The notes under the pieces were generated by a model that saw only the letters and a program-made list of their open reading frames with translations, was not told the DNA's origin and made no database searches. A DNA stretch of 42,783 nt from an uncultured Marvinbryantia sp. (GTDB lineage: Bacteria; Bacillota; Clostridia; Lachnospirales; Lachnospiraceae), in NCBI GenBank assembly GCA_937915375.1, contig CALDMO010000041.1, forward strand, positions 1 to 42,783, written 5' to 3'. Every line of letters begins with the position of its first letter. The first letter of the stretch is position 1. A program made the translations under genes and the position numbers. Below, in pieces: positions 30,276-39,587 of the stretch.

Positions 30276-31550
30276 CTATCGGTAAATAATATCCTCTCTT
30301 CCCGGTCCGTTTGAAATCAGCGTGATCGGGAAGCCAATCTCTTTTTCAATAAACTCAATATATCTGCGGCAGTTTTCCGGAAGTTCTTCATATTTTCTAA
30401 TGCCGCGTATATCCGTTTTCCAGCCTGGCAGCGTCTTTAAAATCGGTTTTGCCTTTTCCAGCATTGTTGTCGTCGGAAATTCTGTCGTCACTTCTCCGTC
30501 AATCTCATAGCCTACGCACACCGGAATCTCATCCAGATAACCAAGCACATCCAACACCGTAAAGGCAACGTCTGTTGTTCCCTGAATGCGGCAGCCGTAT
30601 TTGGACGCTACGCAGTCAAACCAGCCCATACGACGCGGCCGTCCTGTCGTCGCCCCGTACTCTCCGCCGTCACCGCCGCGTCTGCGCAGTTCATCTGCCT
30701 CTTCCCCGAAAATTTCACTGACAAAGGCCCCTGCGCCCACAGCGCTCGAATATGCTTTCACAACAGTAACAATCTTTTTAATCTCATACGGCGGAATACC
30801 CGCGCCGATCGCGCCATAGGCAGCCAACGTTGATGAGGACGTTACCATCGGATAAATTCCGTGATCCGGATCCTTTAAGGAACCCAGCTGTCCCTCCAGC
30901 AAAATATTTTTTCCTTCTTTGATTGCGTTCCATAAAAATGCGGATGTATCGCAGACATACGGCGCAACCATCTCTTTATACAAACGCAGTTCATCCAAAA
31001 TCCCTTCCAGATCAAGCAGCGGCTTGTGATACATATGTTCCAACAGGATATTTTTCTGTTCACAGATACGCGCCGCCTTTTCTTTCAGACGCGCTTCATC
31101 AAACAGTTCGCTCACCTGAAAACCAATCTTGGCAAATTTATCCGAATAAAACGGCGCAATGCCGGATTTCGTTGAACCAAACGACTTTCCGCCCAGGCGT
31201 TCCTCCTCATACTTATCAAATAAAATATGGTACGACATTACTATCTGCGCCCGATCCGATACAAGAATCTTCGGCATCGGCACATCTCTGTCTACAATAC
31301 TCTTTATTTCCTCAAACAGCACCGGAATATTCAGCGCCACACCATTTCCGATGATATTTGTAGTATGCTCATAAAATACGCCGGACGGCAGCGTATGAAG
31401 AGCAAACTTTCCGTAATCATTTACAATTGTGTGTCCCGCATTCGCTCCTCCCTGAAAGCGCACAATAATGTCCGCCTCCCTTGCCAGCATATCTGTGATT
31501 TTTCCCTTTCCTTCGTCTCCCCAATTTGCTCCGACTACAGCCTGTACCAT
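30276..31550 (-). CDS. purA: Adenylosuccinate synthetase
   Basis: A 424-residue enzyme that condenses IMP and aspartate with GTP, the first committed step to AMP. The P-loop and catalytic Asp are in GANWGDEGKGKITDML; catalytic His is in GGANAGHTIVN. IMP contacts lie in FLWNAI...EGQLG and TTGRPRRMGWFDCVA; FPTTTMLEKAKPIL is the mobile loop. It is separated from purB by a terminator at 31726-31761, so the two are neighbours but not clearly one operon. AGGAGG precedes the ATG. The convergent HAD gene ends seven bases away with no hairpin between. Confidence 0.97.
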   Translation of the reverse strand: MVQAVVGANWGDEGKGKITDMLAREADIIVRFQGGANAGHTIVNDYGKFALHTLPSGVFYEHTTNIIGNGVALNIPVLFEEIKSIVDRDVPMPKILVSDRAQIVMSYHILFDKYEEERLGGKSFGSTKSGIAPFYSDKFAKIGFQVSELFDEARLKEKAARICEQKNILLEHMYHKPLLDLEGILDELRLYKEMVAPYVCDTSAFLWNAIKEGKNILLEGQLGSLKDPDHGIYPMVTSSSTLAAYGAIGAGIPPYEIKKIVTVVKAYSSAVGAGAFVSEIFGEEADELRRRGGDGGEYGATTGRPRRMGWFDCVASKYGCRIQGTTDVAFTVLDVLGYLDEIPVCVGYEIDGEVTTEFPTTTMLEKAKPILKTLPGWKTDIRGIRKYEELPENCRRYIEFIEKEIGFPITLISNGPGREDIIYR

Positions 31551-31725
31551 ATATTCCTCCGTTCATGGCAGACAGCGCGGCATCTTTTCCGTCAACTTGA
31601 ACACCGCCTGTATTTCCACCTTTTACTATACTTATATTTTCCTGTAACGATACAAGTATACTTCTTTTTTTCTATTAAGTATAATTCAAATTTCTGGATT
31701 TATTTATTTTTTCTATAAATCATCA

Positions 31726-31761
31726 ATGCCCATTATCAGCCATTCGGCCAATAACGGGCAT
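31726..31761 (-). terminator. Terminator after purB
   Basis: ATGCCCATTAT (31726-31736) pairs with ATAACGGGCAT (31751-31761) with one mismatch. On the minus strand AT-rich sequence with several T follows. Confidence 0.6.
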
Positions 31762-31783
31762 CTATTTTAACTGCTAACGTTTC

Positions 31784-33214
31784 TTATACGTTGATCTCTG
31801 CTTTCATACCAAGCAGCTCTTTATTTGCCTCCAGCAGAGGCTTCACATGATTTTCCAAAAATACTTCCACCTGACGCGGCGCACGTCCCACATATTTAGA
31901 CGGATCCATCGTCTTCTGGAGCTCCTCATAGGTCAGATTAAAGGCCGGATCAGCCGCAATCAGTTCCAACAGATTGTTATCTTTTCCCTCTACCTTAACA
32001 TTCTTTCCTGCTTCCATGGAAAGCTCGCGAATCCTTTCATGCAGTTCCTGTCTGTCGCCGCCTGCTTTTACCGCATCCATCATGATGTTTTCCGTAGCCA
32101 TAAACGGCAGCTCAGACATCAGACGTTTTTCAATCACTTTCGGATAAACTACCAGACCATCCACTACGTTCAGGCACAGATCCAGGATACCGTCAACAGC
32201 CAAAAATCCTTCCGGAACAGAAAGTCTCTTGTTCGCAGAATCATCCAGCGTACGCTCAAACCACTGGGTTGCAGATGTGATCGCCGGGTTTAAGGCATCG
32301 CAGAGCACAAATCTGGACAGAGAAGCAATACGTTCGCTGCGCATTGGATTTCTCTTATAAGCCATCGCCGAAGAACCGATCTGGGTCTTTTCAAACGGCT
32401 CTTCCACCTCTTTTAAATGCTGCAGCAGACGAATATCATTGGAGAATTTATGTGCGCTGGCCGCAATACCCGCTAAAACATTGAGCACACGCGTATCCAC
32501 TTTTCTGGAATAAGTCTGCCCGGATACCGGATAGCAATTTTCAAATCCCATCTTTTTCGCGATCATCGGATCAATCTTGTCAATCGTTTCCTGATCGCCG
32601 TCAAACAGCTCCAAAAAGCTTGCCTGCGTGCCGGTCGTTCCCTTGCTGCCGAGCATCTTTAAGCTGCCCGCTACATAGTTCAGATCTTCCAGATCCATCA
32701 TAAACTCCTGCATCCAAAGCGTTGCGCGCTTTCCAACGGTCGTCGGCTGCGCCGGCTGGAAATGGGTGAACGCCAGAGTCGGCTGATTTTTATAAGTATC
32801 GGCAAATTTTGCCAGCTCAGCAATCACATTGACAAGTTTTTTCTTCACCAGCTTCAAGGCCTCTGCCATCACAATAACATCCGTATTATCGCCTACGTAA
32901 CAGGATGTCGCCCCCAGATGAATGATCCCCTTTGCTTTCGGACACTGTACGCCATAAGCATACACGTGTGACATAACATCATGGCGCACCAGCTTTTCCC
33001 GCTCTTTTGCCACCTCATAGTTGATGTCATCCGCATGAGCTTTCAGTTCTTCAATCTGTTCATCAGTAATATTCAGTCCCAGTTCTTTTTCTGTTTCCGC
33101 CAGAGCGATCCACAGCTTTCTCCAGGTTCTGAATTTCATATCCGGAGAAAAAATATACTGCATTTCCCGGCTGGCATAACGTTCGGATAACGGACTTTGA
33201 TATCTGTCGTTCAT
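31784..33214 (-). CDS. purB: Adenylosuccinate lyase
   Basis: A 476-residue fumarase/aspartase superfamily enzyme that splits adenylosuccinate and SAICAR. The signature reads IGSSAMAYKRNPMRSERI (SSxMPYKxNP with Ala for Pro). HLGATSCYVGDNTD and THFQPAQPTTVGKR are the other active-site segments. Start at ATG 33214 with GAGAGG nine bases upstream; ATGs at 33220 and 33238 lie in or before that site. It has its own strong promoter. Confidence 0.96.
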   Translation of the reverse strand: MNDRYQSPLSERYASREMQYIFSPDMKFRTWRKLWIALAETEKELGLNITDEQIEELKAHADDINYEVAKEREKLVRHDVMSHVYAYGVQCPKAKGIIHLGATSCYVGDNTDVIVMAEALKLVKKKLVNVIAELAKFADTYKNQPTLAFTHFQPAQPTTVGKRATLWMQEFMMDLEDLNYVAGSLKMLGSKGTTGTQASFLELFDGDQETIDKIDPMIAKKMGFENCYPVSGQTYSRKVDTRVLNVLAGIAASAHKFSNDIRLLQHLKEVEEPFEKTQIGSSAMAYKRNPMRSERIASLSRFVLCDALNPAITSATQWFERTLDDSANKRLSVPEGFLAVDGILDLCLNVVDGLVVYPKVIEKRLMSELPFMATENIMMDAVKAGGDRQELHERIRELSMEAGKNVKVEGKDNNLLELIAADPAFNLTYEELQKTMDPSKYVGRAPRQVEVFLENHVKPLLEANKELLGMKAEINV

Positions 33215-33261
33215 ACTCATTTTCCTCTCTTTATTCATTAATTACAAGGTTTTCCAAAAAA

Positions 33262-33290
33262 ATTATAGCGCAGGAGTCCTCGCTTGACAA
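33262..33290 (-). promoter_or_regulatory. Promoter of purB
   Basis: On the minus strand TTGTCA (33290-33285), 17 bp, TATAAT (33267-33262). Confidence 0.75.
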
Positions 33291-33305
33291 GCAAAAATCC
33301 CTAAA

Positions 33306-34097
33306 CTATGTATTCTTTATATATTCTGCTTTCAGCTTTTCAATCTGTTCCTTCACTTCAAGCGCATCCCACTCTTCGGCAAAACGGCTCGTCAACCCCT
33401 CCTGCAAAATAGCCGCGGTATCCGCCTTCATATCTGCCGCCAGATCACGATCGGCCCTGATTTCCTCCAAACGCGCCAGATATTTATGTTCCGGCAAAAA
33501 TAAGGGCAACAAACGCAGATACTTTTCATAGACCTTGCGCGATTTTAAGGTGCGATAGGATTCCCATAGACATCCGGCCGCCTCTTCAAAACGGAACAGC
33601 CTTGCGTAAGCGGTCGCCATATTTTCCAATACCACAGCATAAAACTGGATTCCAAGTCTCCCCGGTCCCCTATGCTTTAAAATGCGCTCATATTCATTGA
33701 CCGCGCTGACATACATTCCGTAATTCACCAGATAATCCGCCTTCATCTTGCGGCGCACATCCGTCGGCTCAATCTGTACCTGCACCAACTTTTCTTTAAA
33801 ATAAAGAAGCTCTGCCGCTGAAAGATAACCGCATTCACGAAAGATCGGCATCACAAATTCATCGACCGGAACATCTTTCTCCAAAGAGCGCCGCAGTGTT
33901 TCTGCCAGCTTTTTCAGATGCAGCTCTTTCTCAATCCAGTCACAAAGCTTCTTGCCGAGTATGGCTTCATCAATCAGATAAACATTTTCACGCATATAGT
34001 AGCACAGTTCTTCAATCGACCAGATATTAATATCAATACTTTCAATATAATACGGATGACGTGCCCGCGGTGTCTGACAAAGATAATAAGCTCCCAT
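33306..34097 (-). CDS. TPR-like helical protein, third gene of the Hsp70-fold cluster
   Basis: A 263-residue protein, unknown family. The N-terminus (MGAYYLCQTPRARHPYYIESI) contains conserved-looking aromatic and basic residues. The remainder is helical. Residues about 118-195 look like two tetratricopeptide repeats: YLVNYGMYVSAVNEYERIL and LENMATAYARLFRFEEAAGCLWESY. No membrane span or signal peptide is seen. GGAGGTG six bases before ATG lies in the last codons of the Hsp70-fold gene, three bases away, so translation is coupled. It is probably an adaptor in the same complex as the two upstream products. Confidence 0.8.
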   Translation of the reverse strand: MGAYYLCQTPRARHPYYIESIDINIWSIEELCYYMRENVYLIDEAILGKKLCDWIEKELHLKKLAETLRRSLEKDVPVDEFVMPIFRECGYLSAAELLYFKEKLVQVQIEPTDVRRKMKADYLVNYGMYVSAVNEYERILKHRGPGRLGIQFYAVVLENMATAYARLFRFEEAAGCLWESYRTLKSRKVYEKYLRLLPLFLPEHKYLARLEEIRADRDLAADMKADTAAILQEGLTSRFAEEWDALEVKEQIEKLKAEYIKNT

Positions 34098-34100
34098 CTG

Positions 34101-35252
34101 CTACACCTCCAAAACGGTTTCCCATACGTGCCCCGAAACCGGATAGAATTCTCCAAACCCCAGATCACGTATCGTCACTTTACAGCGGTCTCTGGCAACA
34201 AATTTCATCTGCATCTGCAGTCTCGTTGTCCTTGCCGGACGGTCCGGCAGTTCTTTCAATAAAATACTGTAACTCTCAGGTTCACCGCCCAACATAGATT
34301 TTCCATATATAATGATCTCTTTTGTATCCTCTGGGATAAACTCACAGACATGACTCGCCTCAAACCAGTTCACTCCCGCTCCGATCAACAGATAATTGCA
34401 GTTTTTGCCGCGAATATCCATCTGCATGCTCAGATTCGTCTGCACCATGTCATCCGAAAAAAACAGGAAATTATCCAGCTTTTTACCGGCACCTACACGC
34501 TCCATCGCCGCATAGCAGGCGCCTTTTGTATAAAGATTACGTCCCTGGAAAACATGGCGTTTACGGCAAAGCATCCCGAAAGATTCCACCGCCCAGGTTT
34601 TATCAAAGCTGTCACCGATCAGATATACACAGGAAACGCTCTTTTTCTGAAAGGTTTCCTCAATTACTTCCATAAATTTTTGATCCCGCTTTTCGTTGTA
34701 CTGCTCGTCGCTCAAAGAGCCCTTTCTGCCGAAATCAACAGCCGTCCCGGCATCTACCTTTACAACTGCCGGTCTGGTACTGTAATCAATGCTTAACGTC
34801 CAGGCGGAAATAGCGGTATCCTCATACTCAAACAGCGCTACCTGATGCGTCCACAGCTCTTTTTTTTGATTCAGCACAAAGCTGCAGAAGCTTTCCTGAT
34901 GATTCTGTAGAAAAACGCTGGCACGGCTCATCCCCATCATCTCACAGGCATCTAAAAGCGCTTCCGGCCATGGCAGTTTCATCTCTCGCATTGTGATCAT
35001 CATACAAGCCGTTCTCATATCGACAGAAGCTCCTATGCAAGAAACACAGGATTTCAAAAAGTTTGCCAACACTGTCAATCCCGGTTCCGCGCTTTCCTCG
35101 ATCAAAGAAAATAAATCTTCCGGCGTCGGGATCAAATATCTGTCCCGTTCCGGATGGACACTGACCGTCTCCGGTTCCTGCATTCGATCATAATAGTATG
35201 AAATCTGCGTATATTCTTTTTCCAGATCGAGCCCGATTATCGTTCTATTCAT
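34101..35252 (-). CDS. Hsp70/actin-fold protein with degenerate nucleotide motifs (DUF5716-like)
   Basis: A 383-residue protein; I number from the longer start at 35258. TIIGLDLEKEYTQISYYY (6-23) matches phosphate-1 of Hsp70 (IGIDLGTTNS) but lacks the GT. A segment at about 82-130 (MMITMREMKL...ALLDACEMMGM...FLQNHQESFCSFVL) matches the stretch ending in NEPTAAALAYG. VALFEYEDTAISAWTLSI (140-157) takes the place of phosphate-2 with no glycines. VYLIGDSFDKTW (211-222) matches the adenosine motif, and NLYTKGACYAAM the AVAxGAAxxA helix. The C-terminus (GFGEFYPVSG) resembles the Hsp70 substrate-binding beta region. Start at ATG 35252 with GGAG eight bases upstream. Fold is inferred by eye; ATPase activity is doubtful. 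Confidence 0.8.
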   Translation of the reverse strand: MNRTIIGLDLEKEYTQISYYYDRMQEPETVSVHPERDRYLIPTPEDLFSLIEESAEPGLTVLANFLKSCVSCIGASVDMRTACMMITMREMKLPWPEALLDACEMMGMSRASVFLQNHQESFCSFVLNQKKELWTHQVALFEYEDTAISAWTLSIDYSTRPAVVKVDAGTAVDFGRKGSLSDEQYNEKRDQKFMEVIEETFQKKSVSCVYLIGDSFDKTWAVESFGMLCRKRHVFQGRNLYTKGACYAAMERVGAGKKLDNFLFFSDDMVQTNLSMQMDIRGKNCNYLLIGAGVNWFEASHVCEFIPEDTKEIIIYGKSMLGGEPESYSILLKELPDRPARTTRLQMQMKFVARDRCKVTIRDLGFGEFYPVSGHVWETVLEV

Positions 35253-35265
35253 ATCCATTTCTCCG

Positions 35266-38200
35266 TCAATTAATCTGAAACAGTTCTTCTACCAGATACT
35301 GCTGGCTAATATACTGTTCACGAAGTTCTTTCAGCTGTTTTCGGTCATTCTTCTGCGCAGCCTCCGCCAGACGGTTGATCAACTCATATCGTCCGGTTGC
35401 CCCGCGCGGTGAACGGCGTTCACAGGTAAGCGTCTGCTCCGGTGTTTTTTCCATTCCACTTTCTTTTTCCACCGTCAGATACCAGGTCAGCCGATCTCGA
35501 TAAAACAGCGTAAATTCTTTCACAAAAATCCCCTCATACATATCCTGCATGGCAACGCACTGTTCTTTCTGACCGTTCAGCCTATAATGCAGCATCACAT
35601 GATCTGTTGGATTTGTGCGGTATTCTAAAATGTATTTATCATGCATATGGAAGCGCTGCAGAACTTTTTGCGGAAACTTCCGATAAAACCGGAAATACAT
35701 CCCCTTTTCCGTGAATTTATCTAAAAGATAATACATCCACTTCTGCTGTCCTGCCGTAAGCTGCGTCAACTGCGCATAATGCCGAAGAATCGCCAGCTGA
35801 CAGATTTGCGGATTACCAACCTCACCGAGCAGATACTGCTCAATGTAATCAAACACTTCCTGATCAACCGGCATATCCTTTACAAAATAATGATAACACA
35901 GCAGCACAGCATATGCCTTGCACAGCCACGGCTTGCCCTGCTTTTTTACATAAGACTGAAAAATTTCTTCGGTCTTTTGCATGCCGTTTTGCAGGAAAAG
36001 TACCAGTACAAGAATTCTTTCTTCCAACACAAAATCCTCTAAAAGAAAACTCTGTCCGGTCTGCCAGATGGCCTTCATCGTGCCGAGCGCTCCCTCATAA
36101 TAGTGCATCAGATAGCGCAGAACCGTTTCATTATACAACTGCTTCTCAAAGCAGCGCAGACAACCCGCCACCAAAAACGCCTGTTCGTTTGGCTCATGTT
36201 CTTCTATATACCAGCTGCACAGGCGTACCAAAGCGTTCGCGCTCACATGCTCCAAACCGCTCTGTTCTACAAGCACATAAGCCTGTTCCATCAAGCCCTG
36301 CAAGAGCAGCAGATCCACCAGTTCTTTTTTGTGGTGCACGCACAACTCGCCTCGATCGGCCGCACGCAAAAATTCTTCCATATATCTGCCATGGGGATGC
36401 TGTGTATAATACTGTAAAAGCTGTTCCTGCAAATATCTGCGGTAGCTGCTGCGGATACCGGAAAGCTGCATCAGCTGTACAAACTGCCGCACATTCTCCC
36501 CATCAACTGCTGCGCCATTTACGCCGCAATCATGTAAAAGAAGCCCTCCCGGTATCTGCTGCAATTCTCGGCAATATGCTTCAAAATCCGTTCTGGAAAG
36601 CAGACGCTCCAGACGGTAAAGCGAACAGTCGCCATAACGCACCCCGTCTTTGTCTTCTAATAACACTGCGCAGTCCTTATGATAAATCTGCACGCAGGCT
36701 CTGCCGCCGGAGAGCATTACGCGCTGTTCCTGTCCCAGTTGACGATGCACTACGATCACATGACGAATGTGCGGATTGTCACAGGTAATCTCATAAGAAA
36801 ACAGGGCTTTCGCAAGTCCTCTTGTCATCTGCTCATTTAAGACAAAACGCGTCAGCAGCGCATCATAAATCAGCGCCAGATCTCTGCTGATCCTTCCTTC
36901 CATCAGCTGCTCTTCCATAAATAAAACGATACCTGCACGATAGCTGTCGTAAATCTCTTCCTCTTTGCTGCGATTACGGATAATATTAGCATAAATCGCA
37001 GCTTTTTTCTCGTAGCTCAGCGTATTATTATAGGAAAAATACATCCGCACCTCCGTCGGAAGTTCCCGCACATTCAGATCTTCCGCCGTCATTGCGTAAT
37101 ATTCATATAATCCTGCTAAACGAATATCCTGACGGACACCGAGTTCAAACCATTTCGCGTAGCGCGAGCTGTTTTTGCGTCCCTTCATCAGCAGAGCGCA
37201 AATCGCCGTCAGCAGATTCCTGCTCGGATACAGCGCATAGCAGCGACACAGTACATCATATAACAGCGGGTGGAAATGCTGTATATGTCCGGCAAGCTGA
37301 GCCGCCTGACCGCAAAGTTCCCGATCCACCAGTTTTTCTCTGCATAAAAAACGCAGCAAATGAATCTCAAATTCTCCCAGCGTGCGCATCATCAGAGGTT
37401 CTCTTTTGAGAATCTCCCACGCTTCCAGATACATTACCGGACTTTTGCAGCCGCAAATATACTGACGTCGAATGCAATCCAACCGTTCAGAATCATTTTT
37501 AAACAGATTTGCATTCACTTTTAACATCAGCCACTGTAAAATCCAGTTTTCCTGATTTGCCAGATACAGATCGCGGATTTCATTTTTTATGTACTCTACA
37601 TACACCTTATCTGCATTCCCCGACAGAGTCAGATAGAGATAAAACCCTTTCCATTGCGGCACGGTCAGTTCTTCTTTTCTCTTCTGTACTTCCTGCAAAA
37701 GCAGATCTGCCTCCATCTGTTCATCGGACTGCTGCAGGACATAAATCTGATACAATTCGTAGAAAATATGGTTTCCGCCCGCCTTTTTATAATTTATCAG
37801 ACAGCCGTTCGTGATGCCGCTCCACGCCTGCAGGCCAATCCGCTTTGAACGCCAACCGATATAGGCATTCATCATTTTTAATATTTCCTGCATTTGATAA
37901 AAAGCGGCTGTGGTCGCGCTTCTGCCTCGCACTTCAACTGTACAGGTGATCTCGCGCGCCTCAGCGCGCACCGTAATACGCGCAAAGTTACGACCCGCAT
38001 GCAGTTTTTCCCGATGAACAATAAATCCAAGGCTAAATATACTGCCGGTAAATTCCTCCGTCGTAAAATACGGACGCTCAATTGTCAGAAAATCTGCGTC
38101 GCAGGAAACAGAAACCGGTGCGAACCCCCAGGTATCCTTCATCAAAAGTACTTCCTCGCGCACATCCTCCTCCGACTTCTGCAGCAGAATATGTTCGCTC

Positions 38201-38787
38201 GAAAGATGCAGCGTCACAAGCGCCTTCAGATTCATACCCACCAGAAACTGTTCCAGACTGTGATACGTAAGCGTCTGACCCAAAATCCCCTCATACAGTG
38301 CAAATGCATGATCACCCCACCGTTTGGTCTGCTCCCGAAACTCCGGAGTGACAAAACGCATATAGGCCTGCGCAAAATCCTCACGCGCCACCACGGCAAA
38401 TGCTTCCGGTGTACAATCCGGTAATACTTCCTTTGGTTTGCCCGCCGCCATAATCTCAATCTGATACGGTACCTGATATTCTCCTGCAGTCGTTCCGATC
38501 AACAGCGTCCCTTTCAGAACGTCTCCTTCATGCAGTCCTTTGGTATCGGCCTCAAAAACTATCGTCTGTTTTCTTCCGGTAAACATTTCCGGATTTACTT
38601 TCACACGAATATTTCCGCCGGATACAAACCCGTGGATCAGATTTCCCTGCTCACCCTCCAGACGCACCTTTCCTCGGAAGGTTTCATTTTCATGTACCTG
38701 TGCGCAAATCTCCGTCTCAGACAGGCGCAGCGGCGGCACTTCATATGTAAACTGTTCTTTTAATAATTGATTGATCCTTCTTCTCAA
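35266..38787 (-). CDS. Giant Ig-like/helical-repeat protein (DUF5717-like)
   Basis: A 1173-residue protein without signal peptide or membrane span. Residues about 25-118 form a beta domain (FRGKVRLEGEQGNLIHGFV..., IVFEADTKGLHEGDVLKGTLLI...GEYQVPYQIEI). A second beta domain is at about 210-300 (ADFLTIERPYFTTEEFTGSIFSL). About 310-1050 is continuous helical repeat of TPR/SEL type, rich in Tyr, Leu and Cys. A short beta region (VMLHYRLNGQ..., FTLFYRDRLTWYL) precedes the C-terminus. The start is TTG at 38787, with GAGG seven bases upstream; an in-frame TGA lies just before, so no earlier start is possible. It leads an operon with the Hsp70-fold and TPR-like genes. The function is unknown. Confidence 0.85.
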   Translation of the reverse strand: MRRRINQLLKEQFTYEVPPLRLSETEICAQVHENETFRGKVRLEGEQGNLIHGFVSGGNIRVKVNPEMFTGRKQTIVFEADTKGLHEGDVLKGTLLIGTTAGEYQVPYQIEIMAAGKPKEVLPDCTPEAFAVVAREDFAQAYMRFVTPEFREQTKRWGDHAFALYEGILGQTLTYHSLEQFLVGMNLKALVTLHLSSEHILLQKSEEDVREEVLLMKDTWGFAPVSVSCDADFLTIERPYFTTEEFTGSIFSLGFIVHREKLHAGRNFARITVRAEAREITCTVEVRGRSATTAAFYQMQEILKMMNAYIGWRSKRIGLQAWSGITNGCLINYKKAGGNHIFYELYQIYVLQQSDEQMEADLLLQEVQKRKEELTVPQWKGFYLYLTLSGNADKVYVEYIKNEIRDLYLANQENWILQWLMLKVNANLFKNDSERLDCIRRQYICGCKSPVMYLEAWEILKREPLMMRTLGEFEIHLLRFLCREKLVDRELCGQAAQLAGHIQHFHPLLYDVLCRCYALYPSRNLLTAICALLMKGRKNSSRYAKWFELGVRQDIRLAGLYEYYAMTAEDLNVRELPTEVRMYFSYNNTLSYEKKAAIYANIIRNRSKEEEIYDSYRAGIVLFMEEQLMEGRISRDLALIYDALLTRFVLNEQMTRGLAKALFSYEITCDNPHIRHVIVVHRQLGQEQRVMLSGGRACVQIYHKDCAVLLEDKDGVRYGDCSLYRLERLLSRTDFEAYCRELQQIPGGLLLHDCGVNGAAVDGENVRQFVQLMQLSGIRSSYRRYLQEQLLQYYTQHPHGRYMEEFLRAADRGELCVHHKKELVDLLLLQGLMEQAYVLVEQSGLEHVSANALVRLCSWYIEEHEPNEQAFLVAGCLRCFEKQLYNETVLRYLMHYYEGALGTMKAIWQTGQSFLLEDFVLEERILVLVLFLQNGMQKTEEIFQSYVKKQGKPWLCKAYAVLLCYHYFVKDMPVDQEVFDYIEQYLLGEVGNPQICQLAILRHYAQLTQLTAGQQKWMYYLLDKFTEKGMYFRFYRKFPQKVLQRFHMHDKYILEYRTNPTDHVMLHYRLNGQKEQCVAMQDMYEGIFVKEFTLFYRDRLTWYLTVEKESGMEKTPEQTLTCERRSPRGATGRYELINRLAEAAQKNDRKQLKELREQYISQQYLVEELFQIN

Positions 38788-38833
38788 AACGCTTCCTCAT
38801 CTTTGTGTAAATATGTTTATCTACAATATCAAA

Positions 38834-38866
38834 GGACTGCTGCAAAGACTTCTGTTTGCGGCAGCC
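38834..38866 (-). terminator. Hairpin between nrdR and the giant-protein operon
   Basis: GGACTGCTGCAAA (38834-38846) pairs with TTTGCGGCAGCC (38855-38866) with one mismatch. On the minus strand the tail is TTTGATATTG, a weak T tract, so readthrough from nrdR into the next operon is possible. No clear separate promoter is seen. Confidence 0.55.
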
Positions 38867-38873
38867 CCAATTT

Positions 38874-39323
38874 TTATCCCAGAATTTTTTTGAGTTCGTC
38901 CATAAAAGTATTGACATCCTTGAACTCACGGTAAACCGATGCAAAGCGCACATATGCTACCGGATCAAGATCCTTGAGGCGTTCCATAACGATCTCACCG
39001 ATCAGGCTGCTGGCAATTTCGCGTTCTTCTCTGTTAAAGACCTCCGTCTCAATCTGATCAATCACATCATTGATCTGCTGTGCGGAAATCGGACGCTTAT
39101 AACATGCACGCAGAACGCCTGATTCAATTTTACGGCGATCATACTGCTCCCGATTATTATCTTTTTTTATGATGATCAACGGAATCGTCTCCACCTTTTC
39201 ATAGGTTGTAAAACGCTTACCGCACTCATCGCACAGACGACGGCGGCGAATAGAACAATTATCATCCGCCGGGCGTGAATCAACCACCCTTGTATTATCC
39301 TGATTGCAAAATGGACACTTCAT
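38874..39323 (-). CDS. nrdR: Transcriptional repressor NrdR
   Basis: A 149-residue regulator of ribonucleotide reductase genes. The zinc ribbon (CPFCNQDN...CDECGKRF, with RRRRLC) binds DNA. The ATP-cone domain (IIIKKDNNREQYDRRKIESGVLRACYKRPIS) senses dATP/ATP. Start at ATG 39323 with GGAGG nine bases upstream; the longer open frame to 39377 is leader. In Firmicutes the gene commonly sits near sporulation sigma genes and ylmC, as here. It has its own promoter. Confidence 0.97.
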   Translation of the reverse strand: MKCPFCNQDNTRVVDSRPADDNCSIRRRRLCDECGKRFTTYEKVETIPLIIIKKDNNREQYDRRKIESGVLRACYKRPISAQQINDVIDQIETEVFNREEREIASSLIGEIVMERLKDLDPVAYVRFASVYREFKDVNTFMDELKKILG

Positions 39324-39394
39324 CTTAAGGTCCCTCCCTCGTTTGCGAAACCTGTCTCTCCAGACAAAATTCTGCATATTATACTCTTTCTAAG

Positions 39395-39424
39395 AGTATA
39401 GCGCACCGAAAGTCTTACTGTCAA
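39395..39424 (-). promoter_or_regulatory. Promoter of nrdR
   Basis: On the minus strand TTGACA (39424-39419), 18 bp, TATACT (39400-39395). I see nothing else convincing in 39425-39540; CATATATTAT at 39549-39558 (+) resembles a sigma-E -10 for ylmC but lacks a clear -35. Confidence 0.7.
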
Positions 39425-39587
39425 TTCTATTCTAATACTGCCTGGAAATTACTCCGCCCTGATCGTACCGCTTCTTCATGTTTTTCAGAAACCAAAGTCA
39501 TCTATTTCCACGTAAGCATGAAACACATGGCTTTTTCTCCATCAATATCATATATTATTAAAGAAGAAACTTTTATGAGGTGAGTTT

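Noticed and set aside
35913..36788. Rightward open frame of 291 codons
   Set aside because: It is antisense to the giant repeat protein, very rich in Arg, Pro, Ala and His, and has no ribosome binding site; it is a shadow of the GC-richer codons on the other strand.
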